6,118 nt of DNA from JANJTY01 sp038257155. GTDB lineage: Bacteria > Pseudomonadota > Gammaproteobacteria > Xanthomonadales > Xanthomonadaceae. The notes below the pieces were generated by a model. It did no database searches and was not told where the DNA came from. It saw only the letters and a list, made by a program, of their open reading frames with translations. Positions 1 to 6,048 of the stretch are shown piece by piece. A program made the position numbers and the translations under genes. The stretch is from NCBI GenBank assembly GCA_038257155.1, contig JBBSJP010000095.1, positions 1 to 6,118 of the forward strand. The letters are read 5' to 3'. Numbering within the stretch: the stretch's first letter is position 1; the number at the start of each line of letters is the position of its first letter.

Positions 1-2
1 GC

Positions 3-107
3 CTGGCCTGGCTAAAGGACCCGCATCGCTACCTAACCTGCAACCGACTCACGCTCAGACAAATCATCCTCACCGAGGTGGACCAAATCCGAAAGCTGGC
101 CGCGTGA
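3..107 (+). CDS. 3' end of an unrecognised gene (partial, runs off the left edge)
   Basis: An open frame enters from the left edge and ends at TGA 105-107, giving the last 34 residues of a protein. The visible tail is mixed polar and hydrophobic, includes a WLKDPHRYL stretch and ends TEVDQIRKLAA, which looks like a C-terminal amphipathic helix. About three quarters of the codons end in G or C, which supports real coding. However, AGA, CTA, CGA and CAA occur more often than in the genes to the right, so the origin may differ. I do not recognise the family and assign no function. A 28-bp repeat starts 6 bases after the stop. Another frame (from base 2) is also open across this stretch, so the call is tentative. 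Confidence 0.45.
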   Translation: MAWLKDPHRYLTCNRLTLRQIILTEVDQIRKLAA

Positions 108-113
108 TCTTTG

Positions 114-141
114 TGGGGAGACCTCAGGCCTTGGCCCACCG
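114..141 (+). repeat. Left copy of a perfect 28-bp inverted repeat
   Basis: This copy begins TGGGGAGACCTC and ends GGCCCACCG. Its exact reverse complement is at 5979-6006. After four mismatched bases the match resumes for GATGC (146-150 against 5970-5974), so the extended repeat is 37 bp with 33 identities. It lies between the stop of the partial upstream gene (107) and the macro-domain start (163). The copy itself forms no strong hairpin: only TGGG/CCCA ends and short palindromes such as CCTCAGG and AGGCCT are present. It could be a dispersed intergenic repeat, a non-autonomous element end or a recombination site. Confidence 0.93.
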
Positions 142-162
142 CCACGATGCGGTTAAACGCAC

Positions 163-678
163 ATGTCCATCCAGGTCATCCAGTCCGACATCACCACCCT
201 GGCAGTCGACGCCATTGTGAATGCCGCGAATGAAAGCTTGCTCGGTGGTGGCGGCGTGGACGGTGCGATTCATCGCGCTGCCGGCAAGGAACTGCTCAAG
301 GCATGCCGCGCGATTCCCGAAGTGCGGCCCTTGGTTCGCTGCCCGACCGGCGAAGCGCGCATCACGCCCGGATTCAATCTTCCGGCGCGCTGGGTGATCC
401 ACACCGTCGGACCAGTCTGGGAAGGTGGCGAAGCCGGTGAAGATGCGCTGTTGGCGGCGTGCTATCGCAGCGTGTTCGCGCTGTGCCGCGAGCACCATAT
501 CGAGCGCCTGGCCCTGCCTGCGATCAGCTGCGGTGTGTTTCGTTTTCCGCTGCGTCGAGCGGCATCAATCGCAGTACGCGAAACCCGTGCGGCGCTCGCT
601 GCCCGACCCATGCGGGCAGTTTTCGCTGTGTTCTCGGCGGATGTCGACAAGGCCTACCGCGAAGCACTTTTCCGATAA
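163..678 (+). CDS. Macro-domain protein, O-acetyl-ADP-ribose deacetylase type (YmdB-like)
   Basis: This 171-residue protein is a single macro domain from end to end, the usual size of the bacterial YmdB/MacroD-like family. The first phosphate/ribose loop reads VNAANESLLGGGGVDGAIHR (residues 19-38). N23 and D33 sit where the family's conserved Asn and catalytic Asp lie. CPTGEARIT and WVIHTVGPVW follow, and the second phosphate-binding loop is PAISCGVFRFP (119-129). Known members hydrolyse O-acetyl-ADP-ribose and often mono-ADP-ribosyl groups on proteins in the cytoplasm; the exact substrate here is inferred. The start at 163 is forced, because an in-frame stop lies at 154-156. No Shine-Dalgarno is visible before it, only a small TGCG/CGCA inverted repeat (148-161). 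The inverted repeat is 21 bases upstream, so any promoter must lie in the repeat or in the upstream gene. Confidence 0.93.
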   Translation: MSIQVIQSDITTLAVDAIVNAANESLLGGGGVDGAIHRAAGKELLKACRAIPEVRPLVRCPTGEARITPGFNLPARWVIHTVGPVWEGGEAGEDALLAACYRSVFALCREHHIERLALPAISCGVFRFPLRRAASIAVRETRAALAARPMRAVFAVFSADVDKAYREALFR

Positions 679-686
679 TCGTTTTT

Positions 687-782
687 GCACCAGGGCGTTT
701 CGCGCGGTAGGGTGTCCCGGCAGCGCACGCAGGATCGTCCTTGTCCTGGTGCCGACCACGAGTGCGCTGCTTGGCGTGGTCG
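687..782 (+). other. Candidate structured leader upstream of the lipoprotein gene
   Basis: In the 130-bp gap between the macro and lipoprotein genes, GCACCAGG (687-694) is the perfect reverse complement of CCTGGTGC (745-752). G-U and C-G pairs could extend this helix inward. A second perfect 8-bp stem starts at the very next base: CGACCACG (753-760) with CGTGGTCG (775-782) around a 14-base loop, so the helices could stack. Inside the first helix lie a GCGC/GCGC pair and a GGG-TGT-CCC mini-hairpin. If transcribed, it would be a folded 5' leader ending 26 bases before the start codon. No known riboswitch or RNA family was recognised, and in GC-rich DNA chance pairing is a real alternative. No clear sigma-70 promoter was found here. 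Confidence 0.3.
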
Positions 783-808
783 CGCCCATCAAGTGGGAAA
801 TCACAAAA

Positions 809-1402
809 ATGAAAACCAGTACGGTAAAGCCGCTGATTCTTGGCGCACTGATGTTTTCGCTGGCCAGCTGCGCGAGCTACGTGAAGAAGGAAGACTACGA
901 CGCGGCCATTGACGAACTGCGCAATCGCGACGCGGCACAGCAGGCGCAGATCGATGGCCTGAGCAGTGAGATGGCTCAACTGAAGGCCGACCTGCAGGAG
1001 CGCTTCGCGCGCTACGACAAGGCCATCGCCGAAGCTGCGGGTCGCTTGCGCGTTGACTCCGGTGCGCACTTCGCCTTCGATAGCGCCGAGCTGCGCGATG
1101 AGGACAAGGCGGCACTGGACGATTTCGCCAAGGTGATTCGCGAACGCCATCCGGGCACCCTGGTTACTGCCGAGGGATTCACCGATGCCGCCGGCTCCTC
1201 CGGCTACAACCGCAATTTGGGCCAGCGTCGCGCTGAAGCTGTGCGTGATTATCTGCTGGCTCAGGGGCTGGCGGCCGATCAGGTTCGCGCTGTGAGCTAT
1301 GGTCAGGCCAGCAACCGTCAGGTCGTCGCTGGCGCCTGGGGCGACGAGGGCCAGCCGAACCGTCGCGTTGCGCTGGTGATTGACCGGGTTGGCGGAGCCT
1401 GA
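809..1402 (+). CDS. OmpA-family peptidoglycan-binding lipoprotein
   Basis: The 197-residue protein has three parts. First is a lipoprotein signal with Lys near the start, a hydrophobic core and the lipobox LASC, so Cys21 would be lipidated. Ala22 and Ser23 after it fit outer-membrane sorting. Residues about 25-80 are charged and Gln/Glu/Lys-rich with heptad-like hydrophobics, a likely coiled-coil spacer. Residues about 86-193 form an OmpA C-terminal domain with HFAFDSAEL, GFTDAAGSSGYNRNLGQRRA and a C-terminal NRRVALVI strand. D126 and R141 match the Asp and Arg that bind diaminopimelate in this family. There is no beta-barrel, so it should tether the outer membrane to the wall from the periplasm, like Pal-type proteins. 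The ATG at 809 is chosen because the lipoprotein signal begins there and GTGGGA (793-798) is a modest ribosome site; the frame is open further upstream into the macro gene. No Tol genes are nearby, so it is not called Pal. Confidence 0.9.
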   Translation: MKTSTVKPLILGALMFSLASCASYVKKEDYDAAIDELRNRDAAQQAQIDGLSSEMAQLKADLQERFARYDKAIAEAAGRLRVDSGAHFAFDSAELRDEDKAALDDFAKVIRERHPGTLVTAEGFTDAAGSSGYNRNLGQRRAEAVRDYLLAQGLAADQVRAVSYGQASNRQVVAGAWGDEGQPNRRVALVIDRVGGA

Positions 1403-1408
1403 TCCCAC

Positions 1409-1423
1409 GCCGCAGCCTGCGGC
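1409..1423 (+). other. Short GC hairpin after the lipoprotein gene
   Basis: GCCGCA (1409-1414) pairs with TGCGGC (1418-1423) around the three-base loop GCC. It starts 6 bases after the stop of the lipoprotein gene. There is no T-run behind it, so it is at most an accessory part of the termination region or a 3'-end stabiliser. Confidence 0.35.
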
Positions 1424-1442
1424 ATGACTGGTTCTTCAAGCG

Positions 1443-1471
1443 CGACCCCGGATCGTAAGGATCCGGGGTCG
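1443..1471. terminator. Shared hairpin between convergent genes (probable bidirectional terminator)
   Basis: CGACCCCGGATC (1443-1454) and GATCCGGGGTCG (1460-1471) form a perfect 12-bp, very GC-rich stem with the five-base loop GTAAG. It lies between the lipoprotein gene (+, ends 1402) and the threonine aldolase gene (-, stop codon 1474-1476), two bases beyond the latter's stop. Neither strand has a T-tract after the stem, so it is not a textbook intrinsic terminator. Position and strength still suggest it ends or protects both transcripts. Confidence 0.6.
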
Positions 1472-1473
1472 TA

Positions 1474-2490
1474 TCAGTCACGGGGGAAACGGGCGAACGC
1501 GCTCAGCGCCTGCTCGATGCCGGCATCGTCGACATCGATGTGGGTGACCAGGCGTACGGAAGGCAGATAGCCGATCGACAGACGCACGCCGGCAGTAGCC
1601 AGGTGATCGCGCAGCGCGGCCTGACGCGCGACGGGTACATCCAGAAACACCATATTGCTGTGCTGGCCGAGCAGGCGCAGGCCGTGCACGTCACGCAGAC
1701 CATCGACCAGACGCGCCGCGCGGGCGTGATCGTCGGCCAGACGCGCTACGTGGTGATCGAGTGCGTACAAGCATGCCGCTGCGAGCATGCCCGCCTGGCG
1801 CCAGCCACCGCCCGTTACCTTGCGCCAGCGCCGCGCGCGCTCGATCAGCGCCTGCGAGCCAAGCAGCACCGAACCTACCGGCGCACCCAGGCCTTTCGAG
1901 AAGCAAACCGACACGCTGTCGGCCGCCTGCACCAGGCGCCGCGCGGGCACACCGCTGGCGACCGCCGCATTGAACAGGCGCGCGCCGTCGATGTGCAGTC
2001 CCAGTCCGCGCTCGCGGCAGAAGACGCCGGCGGCATCGAGATAGTCGAGCGGCAAGGCGCGCCCGTGCCAGGTGTTCTCCAGGCACAGCAGGCGAGTGCG
2101 GGCAAAATGCGGGTCGAGCGGTTTGATCGCTGCCGCTGCCAAGGTCAGCGGAATCGTGCCGTCCTCGGCCTGCGGTAGCGGCTGTGGCTGGATCGAGCCC
2201 AGCACCGCGGCGCCGCCGCCTTCGTATTTGTAGGTGTGTGCCTCCATGCCGACCAGGTATTCGTCGCCGCGCTCGCAGTGCGCCAGCAAGGCGCAAAGAT
2301 TGGCCTGGGTGCCGCTGGGCAGGAACAGTCCGGCTTCGAAATCGAGCGCGTGTGCGAGACGCTGCTGCAGCGTATTGACCGTGGGGTCTTCGCCGTAGAC
2401 ATCATCGCCGAGCGCGGCCTGTTGCATGGCCTCACGCATCTCGGCCGTTGGTTGGGTAACGGTGTCGCTGCGCAGGTCGACGGTCTTCAT
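1474..2490 (-). CDS. ltaE: Low-specificity L-threonine aldolase (PLP enzyme)
   Basis: This 338-residue fold-type I PLP enzyme would cleave L-threonine or L-allo-threonine to glycine and acetaldehyde in the cytoplasm. It starts MKTVDLRSDTVTQPT and carries GDDVYGEDPTVNTLQ (28-42), LPSGTQAN (57-64), EAHTYKYEGGGAAVLGSIQP (83-102) with His85 to stack on the cofactor, and LENTWHGR (137-144). HIDGARLFNAAVA (166-178) supplies Asp168 for the pyridine nitrogen and Arg171. FSKGLGAPVGS (197-207) has Lys199 as the Schiff-base lysine. Length and motifs match the E. coli LtaE type. The ATG at 2490 is preferred over an in-frame ATG at 2535 because family homology begins there; the extra 15 residues look like leader translation. 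A weak AGG ribosome site is at 2498-2500. It converges on the lipoprotein gene and diverges from the peptidase gene, so it is probably transcribed alone. Confidence 0.94.
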   Translation of the reverse strand: MKTVDLRSDTVTQPTAEMREAMQQAALGDDVYGEDPTVNTLQQRLAHALDFEAGLFLPSGTQANLCALLAHCERGDEYLVGMEAHTYKYEGGGAAVLGSIQPQPLPQAEDGTIPLTLAAAAIKPLDPHFARTRLLCLENTWHGRALPLDYLDAAGVFCRERGLGLHIDGARLFNAAVASGVPARRLVQAADSVSVCFSKGLGAPVGSVLLGSQALIERARRWRKVTGGGWRQAGMLAAACLYALDHHVARLADDHARAARLVDGLRDVHGLRLLGQHSNMVFLDVPVARQAALRDHLATAGVRLSIGYLPSVRLVTHIDVDDAGIEQALSAFARFPRD

Positions 2491-2666
2491 GATGGTGCCT
2501 GGAGTTTCCGGATCGGGCAGCATGCCATGACCCACGGCTCCAGCCCGAGGACTGGAATCGGTCGCGGCCCAGAGTTCGCTGCACAGCCACCCATGACCAA
2601 TGGGCTAGGACAGGCAGGCCAGACCTTGTCATGGTCGGCGACTCGCTCGCGACCCGGAATGCAAGC
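2491..2666. promoter_or_regulatory. Divergent intergenic region (aldolase / tricorn peptidase)
   Basis: This 176-bp gap must hold the promoters of both divergent genes, yet I see no convincing -35/-10 pair on either strand. Visible structure includes CCCAT/ATGGG (2590-2594 with 2600-2604). A longer imperfect stem is GGTCGGCGA (2633-2641) with TCGCGACC (2647-2654), one bulged G and a five-base loop. It ends one base before the GGAA ribosome site (2656-2659) of the peptidase gene. It could influence translation, but the evidence is only base pairing. Confidence 0.3.
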
Positions 2667-5600
2667 ATGATCCGTGCAGGTTTCATCATTCTCTTCTCGG
2701 CGCTCGCGCTGATCCTGCTGCCCAATGCTCCCGCCCGGGCTGAATCCGGTTACTACCGCCAACCTGCGCTGCACGGGGACACGGTGGTGTTCACCGCCGA
2801 AGGCGATCTATGGTCGGTACCGGTCTCGGGCGGTGCGGCGCGCCGCCTTACCACGCACGTGGGCGAGGAGTCGCAGGCCAGCATTTCGCCCGACGGACAC
2901 TGGATCGGCTTCGTCGGCCAGTACGACGGCGCGCCTGATGCCTATGTGATTCCGCTGGGTGGCGGTGCGCCGCGCCGCGTCAGCTTCGAGGGCGGACGCG
3001 TGTTGGTGCAGGGCTGGAGCCCGCAGGGCGAACTCGTCTACGCCAGCGAGCAGGTCGTCGGGCCGGCGTGGACGCGGGTGCTGCGCGCCGTGAATCCGCA
3101 AACCCTGGCGCGACGCGAACTGCCGCTGTCCGATGCCAATGAGGCCGCGTTTACGCCTGACGATCGGCTGCTCTTCTCCCGTTTCGGCCTGGCGCTGACC
3201 GGCGACAATGCACGTGGCTACCGTGGCGGCGCAATGGCCCAGCTCTGGCGTTTCGACCCTGCTGGCAATGCAGAGGCAACGCGCTTGGCGCCCGACTGGC
3301 AGGCCTCGCTGATACGTCCGATGCCCTGGAACGGCCGTATCTGGTTACTCGCCGATGCCGGCGGCAGCTTCAATCTGTGGTCCATGGCGGCGGACGGCAG
3401 CGACCGTCGCCAGCACACCCACCATGCCGACTTCGAGCCCAGCGGCGCCACCCTGCACAAGGGCCGCATTGTTTACCAGCACGGCGCTGACCTGCGCCTG
3501 TTCGATACCGCGAGCAGCGATGATCGCCTCATCCCGGTGACGCTCGTGTCGGATCTGGAACAGCGCCGCGCACGCTGGCTGACCGAACCGCTGAAGTTCC
3601 TTACCGCGTCCGCCTTTGGCCAGAACGGCGAGCGCGTTGCCCTGACCGCGCGCGGCCGGGTTGCCCTGGTTGGCACCGGCACCTCGCGCCGGGTCGAGCT
3701 GCCGCTGCCGGCCGAGGCTCGCGCCCGCAGCGCCACCTTGAGTGCCGACGGCAAGCGCGTATTCGTGATTTCCGATGCCAGCGGCGAAGCCGAGATCTGG
3801 CGCTACGCAGCGGATGGCTCCGGCCAGGGCGAGCAACTCACCCGCAATGGAAACGGGCATCGCTGGAACCTGTATCCCTCGCCCGATGGCAAATGGCTGG
3901 CCCATGACGACAAGCGCGGCCGACTGTCGCTGCTCGACCTGTCCAGCGGACGTGACCGGGTAATCGACGACGCCGGCAGTGAGGGCCTCGCCGAACAGTA
4001 CGCCGCGGTCATCTGGTCATCCGACAGTCGCCTGCTCGCCCTGGTCCGCCCCAACAGCGCGCGCCAGCTCAACCAGGTGCTGCTCTATGGCATCGCGGAT
4101 AATCGCCTCGCCGTGTTGACCAGCGACCGTTACGAATCCTTCGCACCGGCGTTTTCGCGCGACGGCGGCTGGTTGTACTTCCTTTCCAACCGACATTTCC
4201 GAGCCACGCCTGGCGCACCCTGGGGCGATCGCAACATGGGCCCCGGCTTCGACCAGCGCACCAAGCTGTATGCCGTGGATCTGGTCGGCGACCAGCGTTT
4301 CGCCTTCCTGCCAAACGATGAACTGAGCCCGGCGCCGGCGCCGGCCACGGACAAGAGCAAGAACGGCGACGACAAGAAGTCGGCGACAAAGGCCCCCACG
4401 CTGCGCTGGGACGGTCTGGCCGAACGCCTGTTCGAGGTTCCGCTGGCGCCTGGCAATTTCCGCGCGCTGGCACTGGACGACAAGCGCGTCTACCTGCTCG
4501 ACGCCGGCATCGGCGCCGACGCCAAGCCCGAACTCAAGACTCTGGCGATCGGCAATGACGCACCCAAGCCGGAGACTTTCGCCGCCGAGGTGGATGACTT
4601 CGCGCTCTCGGCCGATGCCAAGAAAGTCTGGTTCATGAAGCACAAGGCCGATGGCGCGGGCGATATGTACATCGTCGAAGCCGGCGCCAAGGCGCCCACC
4701 GAACTGGCCAAGCTGCAGGTGCGGGTTGGCGACTGGCGCCTGGAAATCGAGCCGGTGCGCGAATGGCGGCAGATGTATGCCGATGCCTGGCGCCTGCACC
4801 GCGATTTCCTGTTTGACACCGGCCTGCGCGGCGTCGACTGGCCCGCGATGCGCGACAAGTACGCCACGCTGCTGCCGCGGCTCACCGACCGACGTGAACT
4901 CGACGACCTGCTCGGCCAGATGGGCGCTGAACTCAGCGTGCTGCATTCGCAGGTTCGTTCCGGCGATCTGCGCAGCGACAGCGAGCGCGCCACCGCCGCC
5001 TTCCTTGGCGCCGAATTCGAGCCGCAGGCTGGCGGGCTGCGCATCCGCCGCATCTACACCGGCGATCTGGAACTGCCGAACGAACGCGGCCCGCTGGCCG
5101 CGCCAGGCGTGAATGTGCGGGTGGGCGACGTGCTGCGCGCGGTCAATGGCCAGCCGGTCACGGGCGAAGCCGAGCTTTCCGACCGTTTGCTGCAACAGGG
5201 CGGCCAGCAAGTGCTGCTCGAGCTGGGACGCGGTGGCGCCACCCACCGCGCCATCGTGCTGCCAACCACCGCCGCCGGCGAAGCCAATCTACGCTATGGC
5301 GAATGGGTGCGGCAGCGACGCGAGGCAGTGGAGCAGGCCTCGGACGGCCGCATCGGCTACCTGCATCTGCGCGCCATGGGACCGAACGACATCGCCAGTT
5401 TCGCGCGCGACTTCTACGGGCAGTTCGAACGCGAGGGGCTGATCATCGACGTGCGCCGCAACCGCGGTGGCAACATCGACAGCTGGATCATAGAAAAGCT
5501 GCTGCGCCGCGCATGGGCCTTCTGGCAGCCGCCAGGTCGCAAGCCTTTCTGGAACATGCAGCAGACCTTTCGCGGGCACCTGGCGGTATTGATCGATCCG

Positions 5601-5969
5601 CTCACCTATTCCGATGGCGAGACCTTCGCCGCCGGCATCAAGGCGCTCGGCCTTGGTCCGCTGATCGGTCAGCGCACCGCGGGCGCCGGCGTCTGGCTAT
5701 CCGATCGCACCCGGCTATCGGACAACGGCATGGCACGCGTGCCCGAGTTCGCCCAGTACGGTAGCGACGGCCGCTGGTTGCTGGAAGGCCACGGCGTGGC
5801 ACCGGATATCGAAGTCGAGAACCTGCCGCACGCGAGCTGGAAGGGCGGCGATGCGCAGCTCGATGCCGCGATTGCCAACGTGCTGCAACGCCTGCGCGAT
5901 GCACCGGTGCAGCAGCCGCCCGCACAGCCGATCACGCCGCGCGGTGGCACGGCGCGCGATGTGAGGTAA
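2667..5969 (+). CDS. Tricorn-type S41 peptidase, secreted (beta-propellers + PDZ + catalytic domain)
   Basis: This 1,100-residue protein is a full tricorn protease homologue. Residues 1-25 are a Sec signal peptide with probable cleavage after ARA (23-25), so it should act in the periplasm, unlike the cytosolic archaeal enzyme. PD40-type beta-propeller blades fill about 27-300 and about 309-690 (first blade near 38-84, with ISPDG). A Pro/Ala- then Lys-rich linker lies at 552-578. The tricorn C1 helical domain begins near VREWRQMYADAW (697) and carries His760; a PDZ domain follows (about 782-855). The S41 core (about 894-1050) has IIDVRRNRGGN (926-936), nucleophile Ser982 in LTYSDGETF, and Glu1040 in WLLEGHGVAPD as the candidate catalytic Glu. 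The family cuts peptides to short fragments; substrate is unknown here. The ATG at 2667 is preferred over 2631 because the signal peptide starts there and GGAA (2656-2659) is well spaced. Leu759 replaces the Ser that precedes the catalytic His in archaeal tricorn. Confidence 0.92.
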   Translation: MIRAGFIILFSALALILLPNAPARAESGYYRQPALHGDTVVFTAEGDLWSVPVSGGAARRLTTHVGEESQASISPDGHWIGFVGQYDGAPDAYVIPLGGGAPRRVSFEGGRVLVQGWSPQGELVYASEQVVGPAWTRVLRAVNPQTLARRELPLSDANEAAFTPDDRLLFSRFGLALTGDNARGYRGGAMAQLWRFDPAGNAEATRLAPDWQASLIRPMPWNGRIWLLADAGGSFNLWSMAADGSDRRQHTHHADFEPSGATLHKGRIVYQHGADLRLFDTASSDDRLIPVTLVSDLEQRRARWLTEPLKFLTASAFGQNGERVALTARGRVALVGTGTSRRVELPLPAEARARSATLSADGKRVFVISDASGEAEIWRYAADGSGQGEQLTRNGNGHRWNLYPSPDGKWLAHDDKRGRLSLLDLSSGRDRVIDDAGSEGLAEQYAAVIWSSDSRLLALVRPNSARQLNQVLLYGIADNRLAVLTSDRYESFAPAFSRDGGWLYFLSNRHFRATPGAPWGDRNMGPGFDQRTKLYAVDLVGDQRFAFLPNDELSPAPAPATDKSKNGDDKKSATKAPTLRWDGLAERLFEVPLAPGNFRALALDDKRVYLLDAGIGADAKPELKTLAIGNDAPKPETFAAEVDDFALSADAKKVWFMKHKADGAGDMYIVEAGAKAPTELAKLQVRVGDWRLEIEPVREWRQMYADAWRLHRDFLFDTGLRGVDWPAMRDKYATLLPRLTDRRELDDLLGQMGAELSVLHSQVRSGDLRSDSERATAAFLGAEFEPQAGGLRIRRIYTGDLELPNERGPLAAPGVNVRVGDVLRAVNGQPVTGEAELSDRLLQQGGQQVLLELGRGGATHRAIVLPTTAAGEANLRYGEWVRQRREAVEQASDGRIGYLHLRAMGPNDIASFARDFYGQFEREGLIIDVRRNRGGNIDSWIIEKLLRRAWAFWQPPGRKPFWNMQQTFRGHLAVLIDPLTYSDGETFAAGIKALGLGPLIGQRTAGAGVWLSDRTRLSDNGMARVPEFAQYGSDGRWLLEGHGVAPDIEVENLPHASWKGGDAQLDAAIANVLQRLRDAPVQQPPAQPITPRGGTARDVR

Positions 5970-5978
5970 GCATCAGCT

Positions 5979-6006
5979 CGGTGGGCCAAGGCCTGAGGTC
6001 TCCCCA
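5979..6006 (-). repeat. Right copy of the perfect 28-bp inverted repeat
   Basis: This is the exact reverse complement of 114-141, beginning CGGTGGGCC and ending GTCTCCCCA. It begins nine bases after the TAA stop of the tricorn peptidase gene; the extended, imperfect match reaches 5970, the first base after the stop. Outside the repeat the similarity breaks off at once (6007 onward). It marks the change from G/C-rich coding sequence to a more AT-rich intergenic stretch. Confidence 0.93.
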
Positions 6007-6015
6007 GAACTTTCC

Positions 6016-6044
6016 TTTACTGATCAGTTTGTTGCAGCTATCGT
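6016..6044 (+). promoter_or_regulatory. Weak sigma-70-like promoter with a 10-bp palindrome in its spacer
   Basis: TTTACT (6016-6021) and TATCGT (6039-6044) are each four-of-six matches to -35 and -10 and are separated by 17 bases. The perfect palindrome ACTGATCAGT (6019-6028) overlaps the -35 box and spacer, where a repressor dimer could bind. The stretch is AT-richer than its surroundings. The start point would fall close to the hairpin at 6049, which is awkward, so both promoter and operator are tentative. Confidence 0.3.
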
Positions 6045-6048
6045 CGGC

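Larger units (their letters stand above)
114..6006. other. 5.9-kb segment bounded by perfect 28-bp inverted repeats
   Basis: The two copies face each other and enclose all four complete genes of the window. No transposase, integrase or resolvase is encoded between them. Directly outside the repeats the flanks (ending CTTTG on the left, beginning GAACT on the right) are not a duplication. The cargo looks like normal chromosomal genes with similar G/C-rich codon use. The unit is therefore recorded as a structural segment and is not called a transposon. Homologous recombination between the copies would invert the segment. The repeat pair is certain; that the segment behaves as a unit is inference. 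Confidence 0.35.

Noticed and set aside
114..141. dif-like XerCD site
   Set aside because: The length of 28 bp is suggestive, but the sequence lacks the AT-rich centre and imperfect arm symmetry typical of dif sites.
425..808. Upstream extension of the lipoprotein frame
   Set aside because: The frame is open but overlaps the macro gene, is low in protein-like character, and would bury the lipoprotein signal that begins at 809.
524..1408. 294-residue minus-strand frame across the macro and lipoprotein genes
   Set aside because: It covers the complement of two well-supported genes, shows no family motif and has no ribosome site of note.
1540..2178. 212-residue plus-strand frame inside the aldolase gene
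   Set aside because: It is a shadow of the PLP enzyme; the aldolase frame carries all the conserved catalytic motifs.
2491..2535. Earlier start for the threonine aldolase
   Set aside because: The extra 15 residues do not resemble the family, which normally begins close to the VDLRSDTVT motif.
2631..2666. Earlier start for the tricorn peptidase
   Set aside because: It would add 12 polar residues ahead of a good signal peptide; the ATG at 2667 has a better spaced GGAA ribosome site.
4017..5246. 409-residue open frame on the minus strand inside the peptidase gene
   Set aside because: It is antisense to the C1, PDZ and early S41 regions of a clearly real protein. It has no recognisable domain, and long antisense frames are expected in G/C-rich DNA.
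105..6015. Classical transposon with target-site duplication
   Set aside because: The bases just outside the repeats match for only one position, and no transposase is encoded in the segment; the claim is left as a question in the findings.
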